Assembly (NCBI GenBank): GCA_019633425.1
Contig: WSUB01000122.1
Span: 62,001 to 126,000 of the forward strand
Reading direction: 5' to 3'
From: Tulasnella sp. 424
Taxonomy: Eukaryota; Basidiomycota; Agaricomycetes; Cantharellales; Tulasnellaceae
Length of the DNA stretch: 64,000 bases
Below the pieces are notes generated by a model. The model searched no databases. It worked only from the letters and a program-made list of their open reading frames with translations, and was not told where the DNA came from. Both the position numbers and the translations under genes were made by a program. Shown here piece by piece: positions 1-11,040 of the stretch; the stretch's first letter is position 1; the number at the start of each line of letters is the position of its first letter.

Positions 1-778
1 TCGGGCACGCATCGATAATCGCCATCATGCCCTCTCCCCGCATGGGAGTAAAATCGCCGAGGATTCGCAAGGTGAGGATGAAGTGCATCACTCACGACTT
101 TGATTCTTGTAACGCCACCACTCTCCATCCTGCTGCTTGAACCCGCAGTTCTCCTTGCCCAACGCACCCGTGATGGTTTTCCCACCAGCTTTGATCGTGG
201 TATTCTGCGCGGTAGTCAATTGCGGGCCGACGTACGTACTGGACACTACCGGGTTATATCTGGAAAGAGAGAGGCGATGCCGGAAATTGGCCAAGCAAGG
301 CACAGGAAGTGTGATGATCAGCAGGCGTTGATTGGTTGATGCGATGATGGAAAACGGCCTGTGCATGATTTCGCCCGAGGGTTGAGACTCACTGTAGCTG
401 CGTGCTGTCCGTCGAGCAGTCCGGACATCCTACACCGATGACTGCGCTGTATGCTTGAGTGAGAGCGAGGGAGAAGTTGAACCAGACTGGGGGGTTAGCC
501 TATTTGTCGCAGTCGAACGGGAGAGAGCGACAGGGGTCGGCTTGGGTAAGTTAACCGGCATTGGCCCAAAGCGGCAGGCCATCCATGAGATGTGGATAAG
601 AACTGACCATCTCGACGTGAACGGTGTACATTTGGTTGTGGACGTTCCTTATAGGGACTTGGAGGACGCCCTGTCCACCGCCGTCGCGAGGCCGCAAGCG
701 GAAAGCAGTGGCGAGATTGAGGTGAACGGCCAATAAGGTTACCAGGACGAGAGTGAGTCGGGCCATTATTGAGCTCAT
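1..778 (-). CDS. Secreted protein, 5' part, possibly pepsin-like; runs off the left edge
   Basis: The protein starts at 778 (or an in-frame ATG at 766) with a clear signal peptide, MARLTLVLVTLLAVHLNLATA, followed by FRLRPRDGG and VPIRNVHNQMYTVHVEM. Later exons on the same strand read WFNFSLALTQAYSAVIGVGC followed by PDCSTDS (about 393-486, donor GTGAGT at 392-387) and YNPVVSSTYVG, NTTIKAGGKTITGALGK and CGFKQQDGEWW (about 96-370, donor GTGAGT at 95-90). The 'YTVHVEM' and 'YNPxxSSTY' motifs resemble the start of fungal pepsin-like (A1) aspartic proteases, but I see no DTG active-site motif, so it may be a catalytically dead or unrelated secreted protein. The exon 1 to exon 2 junction is not settled: donor GTCAGT at 607-602 breaks the frame, while GTTAAC further downstream keeps it. 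The 3' half lies outside the window. This gene is not part of the kinase array. Confidence 0.5.
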
Positions 779-2588
779 ATTGAACAGGAGTAGGCTCTTC
801 GTCGCCTATTAGACGTTGAGGAGCGGCGGAGGGATATTCTACAAGGCAAGGGGGGGAGGGGAAGGTGAAGAGGGGAAGAGAGAGTGGGCGAGATTGGAAT
901 CACGGGTTTTCCTCACGGGAGTGTGCCTGTGTTGTTTCACGGACACTGCCACGCGTTCACACACTACGGCGTCAGAATTCCTGCCAAGAATGGGCGCTTA
1001 CGTTGATTCAATTCCAATAATAGAAATTTAGCTTTGCCAGTTACGGAATGGCTGTCATGCTGGCAACAGGGAAATGTGCCTGGATGACGGCAGATGCCAA
1101 GAAAAATCGCACGTCGTCGGCATCTCTATCCCATCCCTTTCTTTTTTCGAAGCTCAAGGAGAGTTTATGATCTGCACAGCGTTCGTCAGCACCATCAACC
1201 CTGCACCTGCGTTCCACCGGGGGAAGGCCGAATATATGCTACAAAGAATCTCCTCCCTCGAGACATGACCTCGTTCCTAGTCTCGACTAGTCTCGGACTT
1301 GCTCAAAAAGATCGTAGCATCTAGACAACCTGTGTTCATCAGTCGTGCACCGGCTTTCGTACCCCTTGGTCCCTTTGGAGGAGGAATGCCGGAGCTTTCC
1401 AGATAAAACCTTCTGGGATTTGGCGGACATGCTGTAAGTCTACTAAAGGGTGAATACTCGGCACAGCATTAGGACCCATTCTACTGGTTTCGTTTACGGG
1501 CTACATAGTGCCGGCCATGCGCTGTTGTGGCGGGCGAGGCAGACTATTTAGAGGCTTCCACCTGATCACGGCATAGACGTCATTTCGCTAGTAGAATGAA
1601 GAGTCGGCGCAGTATAGGCCGTGGTCAGGAAGCAGACGAGAAATCCTAGTGAGCTGAGGAATCGATATATCAAGTTCGAATAAGGGCTGTACACCGCTGC
1701 CGCAATTGCGCAACGCTCCCTGGACCTCTCACCCTGGTCTCGGCTTCTTAACGACGATAGGCGACTCACACCCCGGGAGAACTCACTAAAGCACCAAGTA
1801 CAAAAGGAGTATTCCGTCTCATATGAGAAAACAGGCTGTACTCAGGATTCTTCTCGAGGCCGAGCTTTTCTCGAAAGAACAGCCGGTCTACGCATTCCGC
1901 GACGATCGAATTTTCTTCCCTCATTCAAAGGATACCGAGTTATAAACTGCGTGAGGAGACTCGGAAGCTTATTTGCAGGTAAGTCGAATACCATGGGTCA
2001 ACTGGTCCTTATATGGTACGACACCTTCCTCACGCGGCCGAATCCAACATAACAGGGGGAGAGGAACGGAGAAGAAATGGCCCCACCCCATGCGCTTTCT
2101 CCCCGAACAAAGAGGTATGCACGGGGTGGGTGCATTTCTTCCTTGTTTCCCACCTCCCATAATGATGCTTTTGGCCATGTGCCTTCGCCGCAGCAACGCT
2201 AGTAACGCGCACGCGGATTCGACATCCCGAAAAGCACAGCATAGAGCTCGAGGAATAATACATGCTAGCACGAAGATGATCATTTGTAACTAGCTGAACG
2301 GAAAATTATTACGAAAGTTATCAACGTTTTCCCCAGGCCAAACCCAGTGTAGGTGGTGACGCCCCTAACGAGAACCTCACCCCCACAGTGCTGAGTCTGC
2401 CTGGAGCGCAGTAACCCAAGAGGAGTCATCGATGGATGACCTAGGATTGCATAGATCCGATTCGACGATATATTTATTGAGTTGCCAAGCATGATTCTTC
2501 GGCCCGGCGACACTGCCCCAGAGCTCAGGAGTCGTCTCCCACCCCTTGTATCGAGCGAATGCCCCCAGGCTTTCGGGAATTGCTCGTC
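779..2588. other. No convincing gene (1.8 kb)
   Basis: Only short overlapping open frames on both strands, without recognisable domains or consistent splice signals. The right end (about 2280-2588) is the immediate 3' flank of kinase-TPR copy A. It does not contain the two divergent C-terminal repeats that end most other copies. Confidence 0.4.
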
Positions 2589-5003
2589 TCACAGGCAGTA
2601 CAGGTATCCCAAAGCCTGGACAGACTGCGCGAACCCAAGCTGATCTCCGATCTGAGAGTACACGTTGCGAGCCTCGATGTACGATTCCTCCGCTTTGGAG
2701 TACTTGCCTCGCATGAGGTAAACTTCTCCCAAGCCCTGCAAGGATTGCGCGTAGCCGAGTTGGGACCCGATTTGAGAGTAGATGTCTCGAGCGCGGATGT
2801 ACGATTCCTCGGCTGCGGAATACTGCTCTTGAATGCGGTACATGTCTCCTAGAGCCTGGACCGATTGCACGAAGCCGAGCTGGGACCCGATTTGGGAGTA
2901 TAGGTCGCGGGATTGGACGTATGAGTCGACGGCTTTGGAGTACTCGTTGCGCATGCGGTAGACCTCTCCCAGACGATGGACAGAGTGCGCGAAGCCGAGC
3001 TGATCTCCGATTTGAGAGCAGATGTCGCGTGCTTGGATGTACGACTCCTCGGCTTTGGAGTACTCGTCTCGCATGTAGTACACGTCTCCTAGACCCTTGA
3101 CCGAGTTGGCGAATCCGACCTGATCGTCGATTTGAGAGTATATGTCGCGCGCTTGGACGTATGATTCCTCGGCTTTTGCGTAATCGCTTTTCATGCGGTA
3201 CACGTCTCCCAAAGCCTTGAAGGATTGCGCGAAACCGGGCTGATCCCCGATTCGAGAGTACAGAGCGCGAGCTTGGATGTACGAGTACTCCGCTACGCCG
3301 TACTCGTCTTGCAGGTAGCAAACGTCCCCCTGAGCTCTCAATGCTCGGGCCATGCCCTCTTCATCTCCGACCGACTTGGCAACCTCGAACGACTCTCCAA
3401 AGTATTTTCGGGCTTCGGGCATCATGCCGTTCCGCTGTTGAATTTGGCCGAGAGCATGCAATAGCCCGCTGGAACGAGTTGTAGTCATGCTGTTCCCTTC
3501 GCCGCCGCTGGAAGGAACGACATGGTACTACGGAAGACAGCAAGTAGGTATGCGTAGTGATTAGAGCGAAGAAGATTCACATACCATAAACGAAATCACT
3601 TGTTGGCACCGCATAGCCGTTGGTCGCTCATTTGCTCCCAATCTCCAACACTCCCCCATCAGACTACAAAGCACCTTGATTTCCTTGAGCTGGGCATTAT
3701 CGCTAACCGCCGGAAGATCCCCTTGGGTGATGCGCAGAACGACGGAGATGTCATTCTCCTCGGCGAATGGGAAATTGCCGGTGATGGCCTAGTAAGGTCG
3801 AATCGGCAAACCATGTTTAAAACAGTGCTGCGAGATGTCGGCTATCAATACCAACGTACCTCCCAACAAATCCAGCCCAACGCCCAAATGTCGCTCGCGA
3901 GCCCCGGCAACTTTCCTTCCAACAGCTCCGGAGCAGCCCACCGGATCGTCCAAGCTGGACCCGTCACGGTGATGAACGCTCCGGATGCAGCGAGCTCCGC
4001 CTTCAGTGACTGCATCTCAGGCGACTCGCCCGGGGTTAAGTACTGGGACTTTGTGGCAACCGGGGAATTGACGCCTCGAACCGGGGATTCAGCCGTGGAA
4101 TCCATCGTGCGAGCAGAACCAAAGTCCGTAATGATTGCTCGGTTCTCGCAGTTTACAAGGATGTTGAGCTTGTACCGAGATAAAAGCTCAGTCCCAAACG
4201 AAAAAGGTGTACGCAACGTTCAACTTACTGATTTCAAATCTCCGTGACAGATTGGCGGGGTCCTTCCGTGGAGATAGCTCAATCCGTTTGCAACGTCGTT
4301 TAACTATAAAATTATAAGGGTTAGGCACGGCAGTCATGATGAAGGAAATGTGCTTACCAAAGACACGCGTTCTGGCAGTTCCCAGTTGGCGGACCGAACA
4401 AACTCCCGTAAGTTACCATTCTTCTCCCAGGAGAAGATCATCCAAGCGTCGCCATTCACGACGTCCTCAACGAAACCAATGATCTTCACCACGTTTTCGT
4501 CTGCGAGGTCGTTCAAAAGGCTGATCTCATGAGCGAATGGCTTGAGGGGAAAACATTCACTGCTTAACATTTTCGGACGCTAAAGCCGTTTTAGCTTGGA
4601 AGGACTCACCGCAAGAACTTGGTCATCTTTGGTGTCGGTGTCGAAGCGTAGTTTCTTGACTGCAACGTACTCCGTGTCCTCGGATTCCGAGGGGTTCGAG
4701 GGCTCGGCCGGAACGAGGATCGCAGCCTCCACGTCTGCGTTCCCGCCTTCCTTTGGTGTTGTGTTTTCAATCGGCTTAATCCGGGTTTTCTCGATCCGGA
4801 GATGCCCCAATGACTCGAGTACCTTTCTCTAAGGCGATGAGTGGTAGTTAGCCCTCTGAAGTTCGAAGAAATGTAGTCGGACTAGACCCGCTCACCGGAT
4901 GGATCCTGAGACGCTTCAACGGGGCTTCGGCCTCTTCCTTCTGTGCGCTTAGAGGTGGCTGTGACAGATTGTCTTGTTCGTTGTCTTTGATGTTTTCACC
5001 CAT
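2589..5003 (-). CDS. Kinase-TPR protein, family 1 copy A (short C-terminus)
   Basis: Seven exons. I can place exon 1 at 4896-5003 (MGENIKDNEQ start), exon 2 at 4610-4828, exon 3 at 4358-4540 and the last exon at 2589-3527. The kinase motifs are complete: EYVAVKKLRFDTD with the ATP-site lysine, FAHEISLLNDL with the helix-C glutamate, YLHGRTPPICHGDLKS, ITDFGSARTMDS and RWAAPELLEG. The TPR part has an N-cap (NGMMPEARKYF) and six 40-residue repeats of the form YSKAEESYIQARDIYSQIGD. It ends at LGYLYCL-stop, so it lacks the two divergent capping repeats of copies C to J. Helix positions are more varied than in the right-hand copies (for example AEYSYIQARALYSR), suggesting an older copy. A is the leftmost member, with no family-2 remnant seen upstream. 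Function: probably a cytosolic signalling kinase whose TPR part binds a partner; substrate unknown. Confidence 0.82.
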
Positions 5004-6564
5004 TGTAAAATGCCTCTGCGTGAGCTATATGGTAGCGGAGGGGATGATTTCGCCAGTGAGGAGATAGAGCGAGTGCATGCGGCAGTGGTAGGTTAAGCGG
5101 AAGCACGGGGGTCCCGGGGAACGTGTTCTTTGCAATTACCGCAGTGCCTCCCACTTCACACGACTTCCCCTTTAATTTACTCGAATCCGCCGTGTAGGAA
5201 CCGAGTGATATGGCAACGGTGTACTGTGTTTTTTTTTTTAAAGCTGCTCGACTCAAGAACTAACGCTCAACTGCGAATAACTCGCAGGCTAAAACGTACA
5301 AAATTACATAGAGAGGCGGATTAAAGCCAACGGGAAGCGATCATGAGACCAAAACAAGTAACTATGGACCGAGTTCCCTTTGAAAGCAGGACACACCTGT
5401 TGTAGATGTTCTGCCATTCGGTGGCCATTCTCTCCCGAATCTAAACACCGTGCGACTGAATTTCAACTTGGCCGAGTTGGGGTACTTGCATAGTAAATTC
5501 GAACGACCTGATGAAGGCGCTTCTGTTTCAGTCATCCAATTCGCAGCCGGGAGGCAGATTGGGGAGAGGGAGGAAGTGAGCCCTGCCCGGAGCTGGAGTG
5601 AAAGGAGAAAGCACCAAGAGGGGTTCCTGACAGCTGAGGTGGCTCGAAGATGAGGAGGATTGAGAGGAAATTGGGGGGTTGGCGTGCAGCTCCCAGCCGT
5701 CGAGCGGAGGAATAAGAATGAAGGCCCTCGGCAGGGGAGGGGCATTGGTGAAACTCGGGCGCCTAGATATCTAGCTTTGGTCAGCGATTGCCCAAAAGAC
5801 ATCCCAAAATTGAGCTATGAGATTATACCTCACCGTTCGTAGGTTCATCTGGAGGAATGCCGACGTCAAGATACCCCCATTGTGTCCAAAGTTCGAATCT
5901 GTCCAAGAGTGTCCGGTGTTGCAATGTGGTGCATATAGAGAGCGGGGCGTGGAGGGATAGACGGTTAGGTCAAGGATTGATGGTGCGAAATGGGTATGGA
6001 CAGGTCCAGAGCGTGTACATGGGTAATGGTGAGGTAGGAGAAGCAAAGTTCGTCAGGAATGAAATATTCGGTATTTCCGCCGTTAACCCCGTCCAGCGTG
6101 AGCCAGGTGTGTCGAAGCCCCGAGAAACCGCGCAAACGAATTCAATTACCGCTCAATCAAAGTAGGAGTTCGCAGGATTTTCCCGAATTGGATGTTCAAA
6201 TTTTACCACAGTAGTGCAAGAGGGCTGGGGCGCCTCGAATGTCGCTTTGCAAACAGGAGCCGATCATCAAAACATTGTATCAGACAAGCAACGCAGGGGT
6301 AAAGAGCACGAATAAGAGATCAGAGTCCGAAAGTATCAAGCAGCGTGGTTGAAACAACGGTCTCTGTCGAGGAAACAAATACAAAAACTACAATAAAGTC
6401 GTGCGAAACATAAAAGCCGAGCAATACTCTCGAAACAAGGCCATTGAAAACAGAAACAGATACACAAACGAGAATACAGCCGATGTGGAATACATAGGTT
6501 TGACATAGTCAAGTAGCAAGTGCCGAGGACCTTTGGAGCAAAGGAAATAGAGGCCATCCCTCTC
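5004..6564. other. Spacer between copies A and B, no clear gene
   Basis: About 1.5 kb with scattered short frames only. A run of T at about 5230-5238 lies upstream of copy A. I see no good family-2 remnant here, unlike most other upstream spacers. The last 300 bases are the 3' flank of copy B. Confidence 0.4.
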
Positions 6565-9106
6565 CTAGGATTTTCCCAACAGGATGTTGTGGGCTTGGGT
6601 GTACAAATCCTTCGCTTTGGAATATTTGCCTCGCACGTAGCACACCTCTCCGAGACCCTTGACCGAGTTGGCCAAGCCAACCTGGCACCCGATTTCCGAG
6701 TAGATGTCGCGGGCTTGGATATACAATTCCTTCGCTTTGGAATACTTGCCTCGCGCATAGTACACTTCTCCGAGGCCCTTGATCGAGTTAGCCAAGCCGA
6801 GCTGATACCCACTTTGAGAGGAGATATCGCGAGCCTGGATGTACAACTCCTTCGCTTTGGGATACTTGCCTAGCATGTGGTATACCTCTCCGAGGCCGTT
6901 GACCGAGTTGGCCAAGCCGACTTGATTTCCGATCTGAGAGTGGATGTCGCGGGCTTGGATGTAGGACTCTTTCGCTTCGGAGTACTTGCTCTGGATGCGG
7001 TACACATCTCCCAGGCGGTAGAATGAGTTGGCCAGGCCGAGCTGATCCCCAATTTCAGAGTAAATGTCGCGGGATTGAACGTACAGCTCCTCCGCTTTGG
7101 AGTACTCGCTCCGCATGCGGTACAGGTTCCCCAGGCCCATGACCGAGTGGGCCGAGCCGAGTTGATACCCAATTTGCGAGTAGAAATCACGGGCCTGAAT
7201 GTATAGCTCCTCCGCTTTTAAATACTCATTCCGCATGCGGTACACATCTCCCAGACACTTGACCGAGTTGGCAAAGCTGAGCTTATCCCCGACTTGAGAG
7301 TAGATGTCACGGGCTTGGATGTACCACTTCTCCGCTTTGGAATACTCGCTCCGCATGTGGTACACATCTCCTAAGCCTTTGACCGAGTGGGCAAAACCTA
7401 GCCGATGGCCGAGTTGGGAACAGATGTCGCGGGCCTGGATGTACAGATCCTCGGCCTTGGAATCCTCGTTCTGCATGCGATATACTTCTCCTAGTGCTTG
7501 TAGTGCCCTGACCCTGCCCTCTTTATCTCCGACTGACTTTGAAACCTTTGACGACTCTTGGAAGTACTCTTCAGCTTCGAGCACCCTCCCGTTGTGCAGT
7601 TGAATCTGACCAAGGGCGTACAAAAGTCCGCTGGAGCGAGTTGTACCTAAACGATGCCCTTCGCTCCTTGAGGGTATAATTTTGTGCTGCAGGGATGCCA
7701 AGTAGGTATATGTAAATTTCAGTGGCAAAGGCTCCCTACCATAAATGAGATAACTTGTTGGCATTTAATTGCCGTTGGTCGCTCATTTGCGTCCAATCTC
7801 CAACACTCCCCCATCAGACTACAGAGTGCTTTGATTTGCTTGAGCTGAGCATTCTCTACCACGGCCGGAAGATCACCTCCTGTGATGCGTAGAACGATCG
7901 CGAAATCATTCTCCTCGTCAAACGGAAAGTTCCCAGTGACAGCCTGGATCGGTCAGGAAAGCGGGTGAGACGACGGCCTAATCTCCTCGCAATTTATGTC
8001 AACGCACCTCCCAACAAATCCAGCCCAATGCCCATATGTCGCTTGCCAAGCCTGGCGAATGCCCCTCTAGCAACTCGGGAGCAGCCCAACGGATGGTCCA
8101 AGCCGGGCCCGTCATGGTTATAAAACGCCCAGACGCATCCGGCTCCGCCTTCAGTGCATCAGGTGTGGGGGCTGTGTTCATCATTCGATGCTGGAACCTT
8201 ATCGCAGCCGCCGCACCAGCGCTTCTAAATGCTTCTTCGGTCGCGGAATCCACCGTACGAGCAGAACCAAAGTCTGTAATAATTGCGCGGTTCTCCGAAT
8301 TGACCAGGATGTTGAGCTGCATTTCGGTAGATGTCAGTGCACGCAGAAATGAGGAGGTGTATTTATTGATGGTACCGATTTCAGGTCACCGTGGCAGATC
8401 GGTGGGGTTCTTCCATGGAGGTAGCTAAGTCCATCGGCTACGTCGCTTATCTAGGTCTCCGTAAGTGAAGGGCAGAGAGTCGTGATTGAAGCGCTGTTCT
8501 CACCAAGGACACGCGTTCTGGGAGCTCCCAGTTGACAGATCGAACGAACTCTCTCAAGTTGCCATTCTTCTCCCAAGAAAACACCATCCAGGCGATACCT
8601 CGCTTAACGTCTTCGACAAAGCCAACGATCTTCACAACACTCGGATGGGATAGGTCGTTTAAAAGCTTGACCTCATGAGCAAACGGCTAGACACAAACGG
8701 TATTCGGTTCAGAGCTAACCACCGCTGTCAGTGAAAGAACCTGTGCTGACTTACAGCGAGAACTCGATAGTCGTCGGTGTCGGTATCGAACCGTAGCTTC
8801 TTGACGGCGACGTACTCTAAGGCTTCGGATCTCACGGAAGTCGAAGACCGTCTTCGAGGAACAAGTATCGCTGCCTCTACGTCCGCTTTTCCGCCCGCCT
8901 TGGGGGCTTTATCCTCTAGCGGTTTGATTCGGGTTCTCCCGATTCGGAGCCGTCCCAACGATCCTAGTACTTTTCTCTAAAGCAGCATTATTAATTAGCC
9001 TTCCCCAGTCCTAACAAATTTTGAATAGAGTGAAGACGCCCACCGGACATATCCTAAGGGGCTTCATCGCCTCTAGTTCTGTTTCTGTGGAGCTTTTAGC
9101 GCCCAT
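6565..9106 (-). CDS. Kinase-TPR protein, family 1 copy B (repeat array ends mid-repeat)
   Basis: Exon 1 is 9044-9106 (MGAKSSTETELEAMKPLRICP, 21 residues split here for length: first MGAKSSTETELE, then AMKPLRICP). It is much shorter than the 39-residue first exon of most paralogs. Exon 2 is 8755-8976 (VEAAILV, EYVAVKKLRFDTD), exon 3 is 8504-8686 (FAHEVKLLNDLSHPSVVKIV) and the last exon is 6565-7686 (373 residues). An apparent TAG at 8453-8451 is the AG of a splice acceptor, not a stop: the exon then reads ISDVADGLSYLHG and HGDLKS. The loop exon keeps DFGSARTVDS, FITMTGPAWTIRW and APELLEG. There are seven canonical TPRs (ELYIQARDIYSQIG type, with many K-Y-S-K-A-K starts) and a truncated eighth ending HNILLGKS-stop. 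Like A, it lacks the divergent C-terminal caps. Probably a functional kinase. Confidence 0.82.
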
Positions 9107-9581
9107 CGATCGAAGCGAAGGATTTAGGTAACGATGTTCTTTGGTCTTGAGAGACATAGTAGGATGGGTCTGATCAAACTATGCGGCGGTGGAGTGGGTA
9201 GTTTGGTCGGGGTGGGTGTAGGAGGCGAAGCATGCGTTGAGAACGGTGGTGGTGGGGATGAAAGGGGGACTTTTAAACAGCGTGTGCCATGCATGCCGGC
9301 TTCCGGCCCGTGCCTGATCATGAACGTGGACCCCTCTCTAGCCTTCTCGGTCGTGCTCATTACGAGTCAAGGTTAGGCTTTGATTCGAAGATATGTGGTC
9401 CTTCCACAAGCAACAACAAAACTTTGACGAGCGGAGTCAGGTCAGTGGAAAGGGTGCGATCGGTAAACGTGGAAGCGATGATCATCTGAAGCAGTTGACG
9501 CCGCCAGACGCTCCATCCCTGTACGCGACAGCCAGCCCCCTTTAGGTCTTAAGTCTACAAAATAGCGGCTTATTCTGCAGT
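9107..9581. other. 5' flank of copy B running into family-2 3' flank
   Basis: The left part is a diverged form of the family-1 upstream block: a GT-rich stretch at 9180-9265, then sequence resembling the GGCTGGACGCC core seen upstream of E to J. No gene seen. Confidence 0.4.
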
Positions 9582-10960
9582 CTACTGTAGATATCTTCTT
9601 AGGACATTCCTGCAATGGTCCAAACGCCTGAGCTCTATTCCTGAAAGAGCTACGGTAGGGGGTTCTCCTAGTACAAGATTCTTAACCTCCGGCTTGTTCA
9701 ATCGCATTCTTTGGCAATGGATGCGGAGCTCATTGTCATCAGCAACCATCCCTTCTCTTTCGTCTTTCTGTTGCTGGCTCGCCCTCACCCAACGCCTTGT
9801 GAACATGAATGCATCAACCGATCCCTCACCTTATCAGCAAGGTCAAATCTAAATATACCGCCACATCCGCTAGATCGCCTCCAAGTTGTTCCAACCCGTT
9901 CCCTTGGTACTCGCTCCACCCATCCCCTGAATCGTATATTTTGAGGGCCTCTCTACCCTCACGTCGACGTTATCTTCGCGCGTAGGATTTGGTGGAGCAT
10001 TTCAAACGCTCTTGATGTCATGAGAAGAGGATAAGAGAGTTTAAAGCTCATAATCCGAAAGGGAGACATAAGGGAAAAGCTGAACGGGCGAAAGGGGAGA
10101 GTTGGTTTATTTGACCCGGACGAAGGAACTTGTACGCACCTCCAACGCGAGACACTCCCACCCTAGGATGTCGCTTTTCAACGCCTTTTCATCGCTCATG
10201 AGACGTTCCATAATACACCACCGTGTGGACCTCTTGAAATCGGAGCTTGTCTTTAAACCGGTATGTCCTCTCGCGCAGCTGCTGCGAGTCCGAAGTCGCA
10301 AGGAACAGTTCTGGGGCCATTTTGAACGAGGACGTTTAGCTTAGAGGGCTTGACAGCGTAGAATACGGCGAGCATGGGGATGAATTGGAGTGAGCAGGTT
10401 GACGAGTTAGTGCAGAATGATAGGTGCTCCCTCCTCGAGAGCTGGACACCACCTCATATCGGAACTCCAACACGGCGGCGCCAAAGCCGTTCAAAGCGTC
10501 AGTTACGATCCCATGTCCAGTGACTCTCCCAGTGTAGAGAGTCGAAACCAACATCTAGACGCCAGAGTCTTATAGCGGTAGCACGTCAAAGTCCATGTCG
10601 TAGGAGGGATGCTGTTGGGGCGGTCAAGGAGAGGGCTGGTGAAGGATCGCAGTGCACAGGGGAAAATTCCAGCGGCTTTGATGTATCCTAGAGATATATG
10701 CAGTTAATGGCACATCTCACCCAAAAGAGCGGCATACGAACATTTGGAGAGTACGGCTCACTGCTATCAAGTTCATGGGATGCCATCCTACGAGATGCAG
10801 ACGTCAACTTTGCACGTCTTGATTTTCGTTGCAGAGACATCAATTCTCTCCGACGATATTCGATGTTGCGATAGTCGTACGATAGATAGACGTAACGAGG
10901 GACATGGTGGGATAACGTGTTAGGTCGAGAAATGGTACAGTGCCCAGTTGCTTCGGCGGT
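9582..10960 (-). pseudogene. Family-2 kinase/helical-domain pseudogene a
   Basis: At the 3' end, 9590-9650 matches the conserved family-2 3' flank (GTAGATxTTCCTTAGGACATTC type), and 9710-9930 is a decayed helical C-terminus. The middle of the gene is missing. At 10107-10310 the minus strand still reads a kinase stretch: CDFGLAAAARGHTGLKTSSD, FKRSTRWC, RLMSDEKALKSDILGW, LALEVRTSS. Frames are broken and no continuous gene can be drawn. It lies directly upstream of copy B on the same strand, in the place family 2 occupies in the better preserved J unit. Confidence 0.6.
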
Positions 10961-10974
10961 CATGGTTGAAATCG

Positions 10975-11040
10975 CAATTGGCGCTAACCCCGCGTTTTGT
11001 CGTTTCAGTCACGTGCGATTGCCCAAACCTTTCATGTGGC
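10975..11040 (-). promoter_or_regulatory. Recurrent CACGTG block upstream of family 2
   Basis: A stretch beginning GGCGCTAACCCCGCG and carrying TTTCAGTCACGTG (CACGTG at 11010-11015). The same block occurs at 21841, 25574, 35922 and 54530, each time about 0.3-1 kb beyond the 5' end of a family-2 copy or its remnant. CACGTG is the E-box bound by bHLH factors such as Cbf1 in fungi; regulatory function here is inferred. Confidence 0.4.

Noticed and set aside
8447..8456. Apparent nonsense codon (TAG) in the kinase of copy B
   Set aside because: It coincides with the splice acceptor position of the paralogs (CACAG there, CCTAG here). The exon starts just after it and stays in frame.
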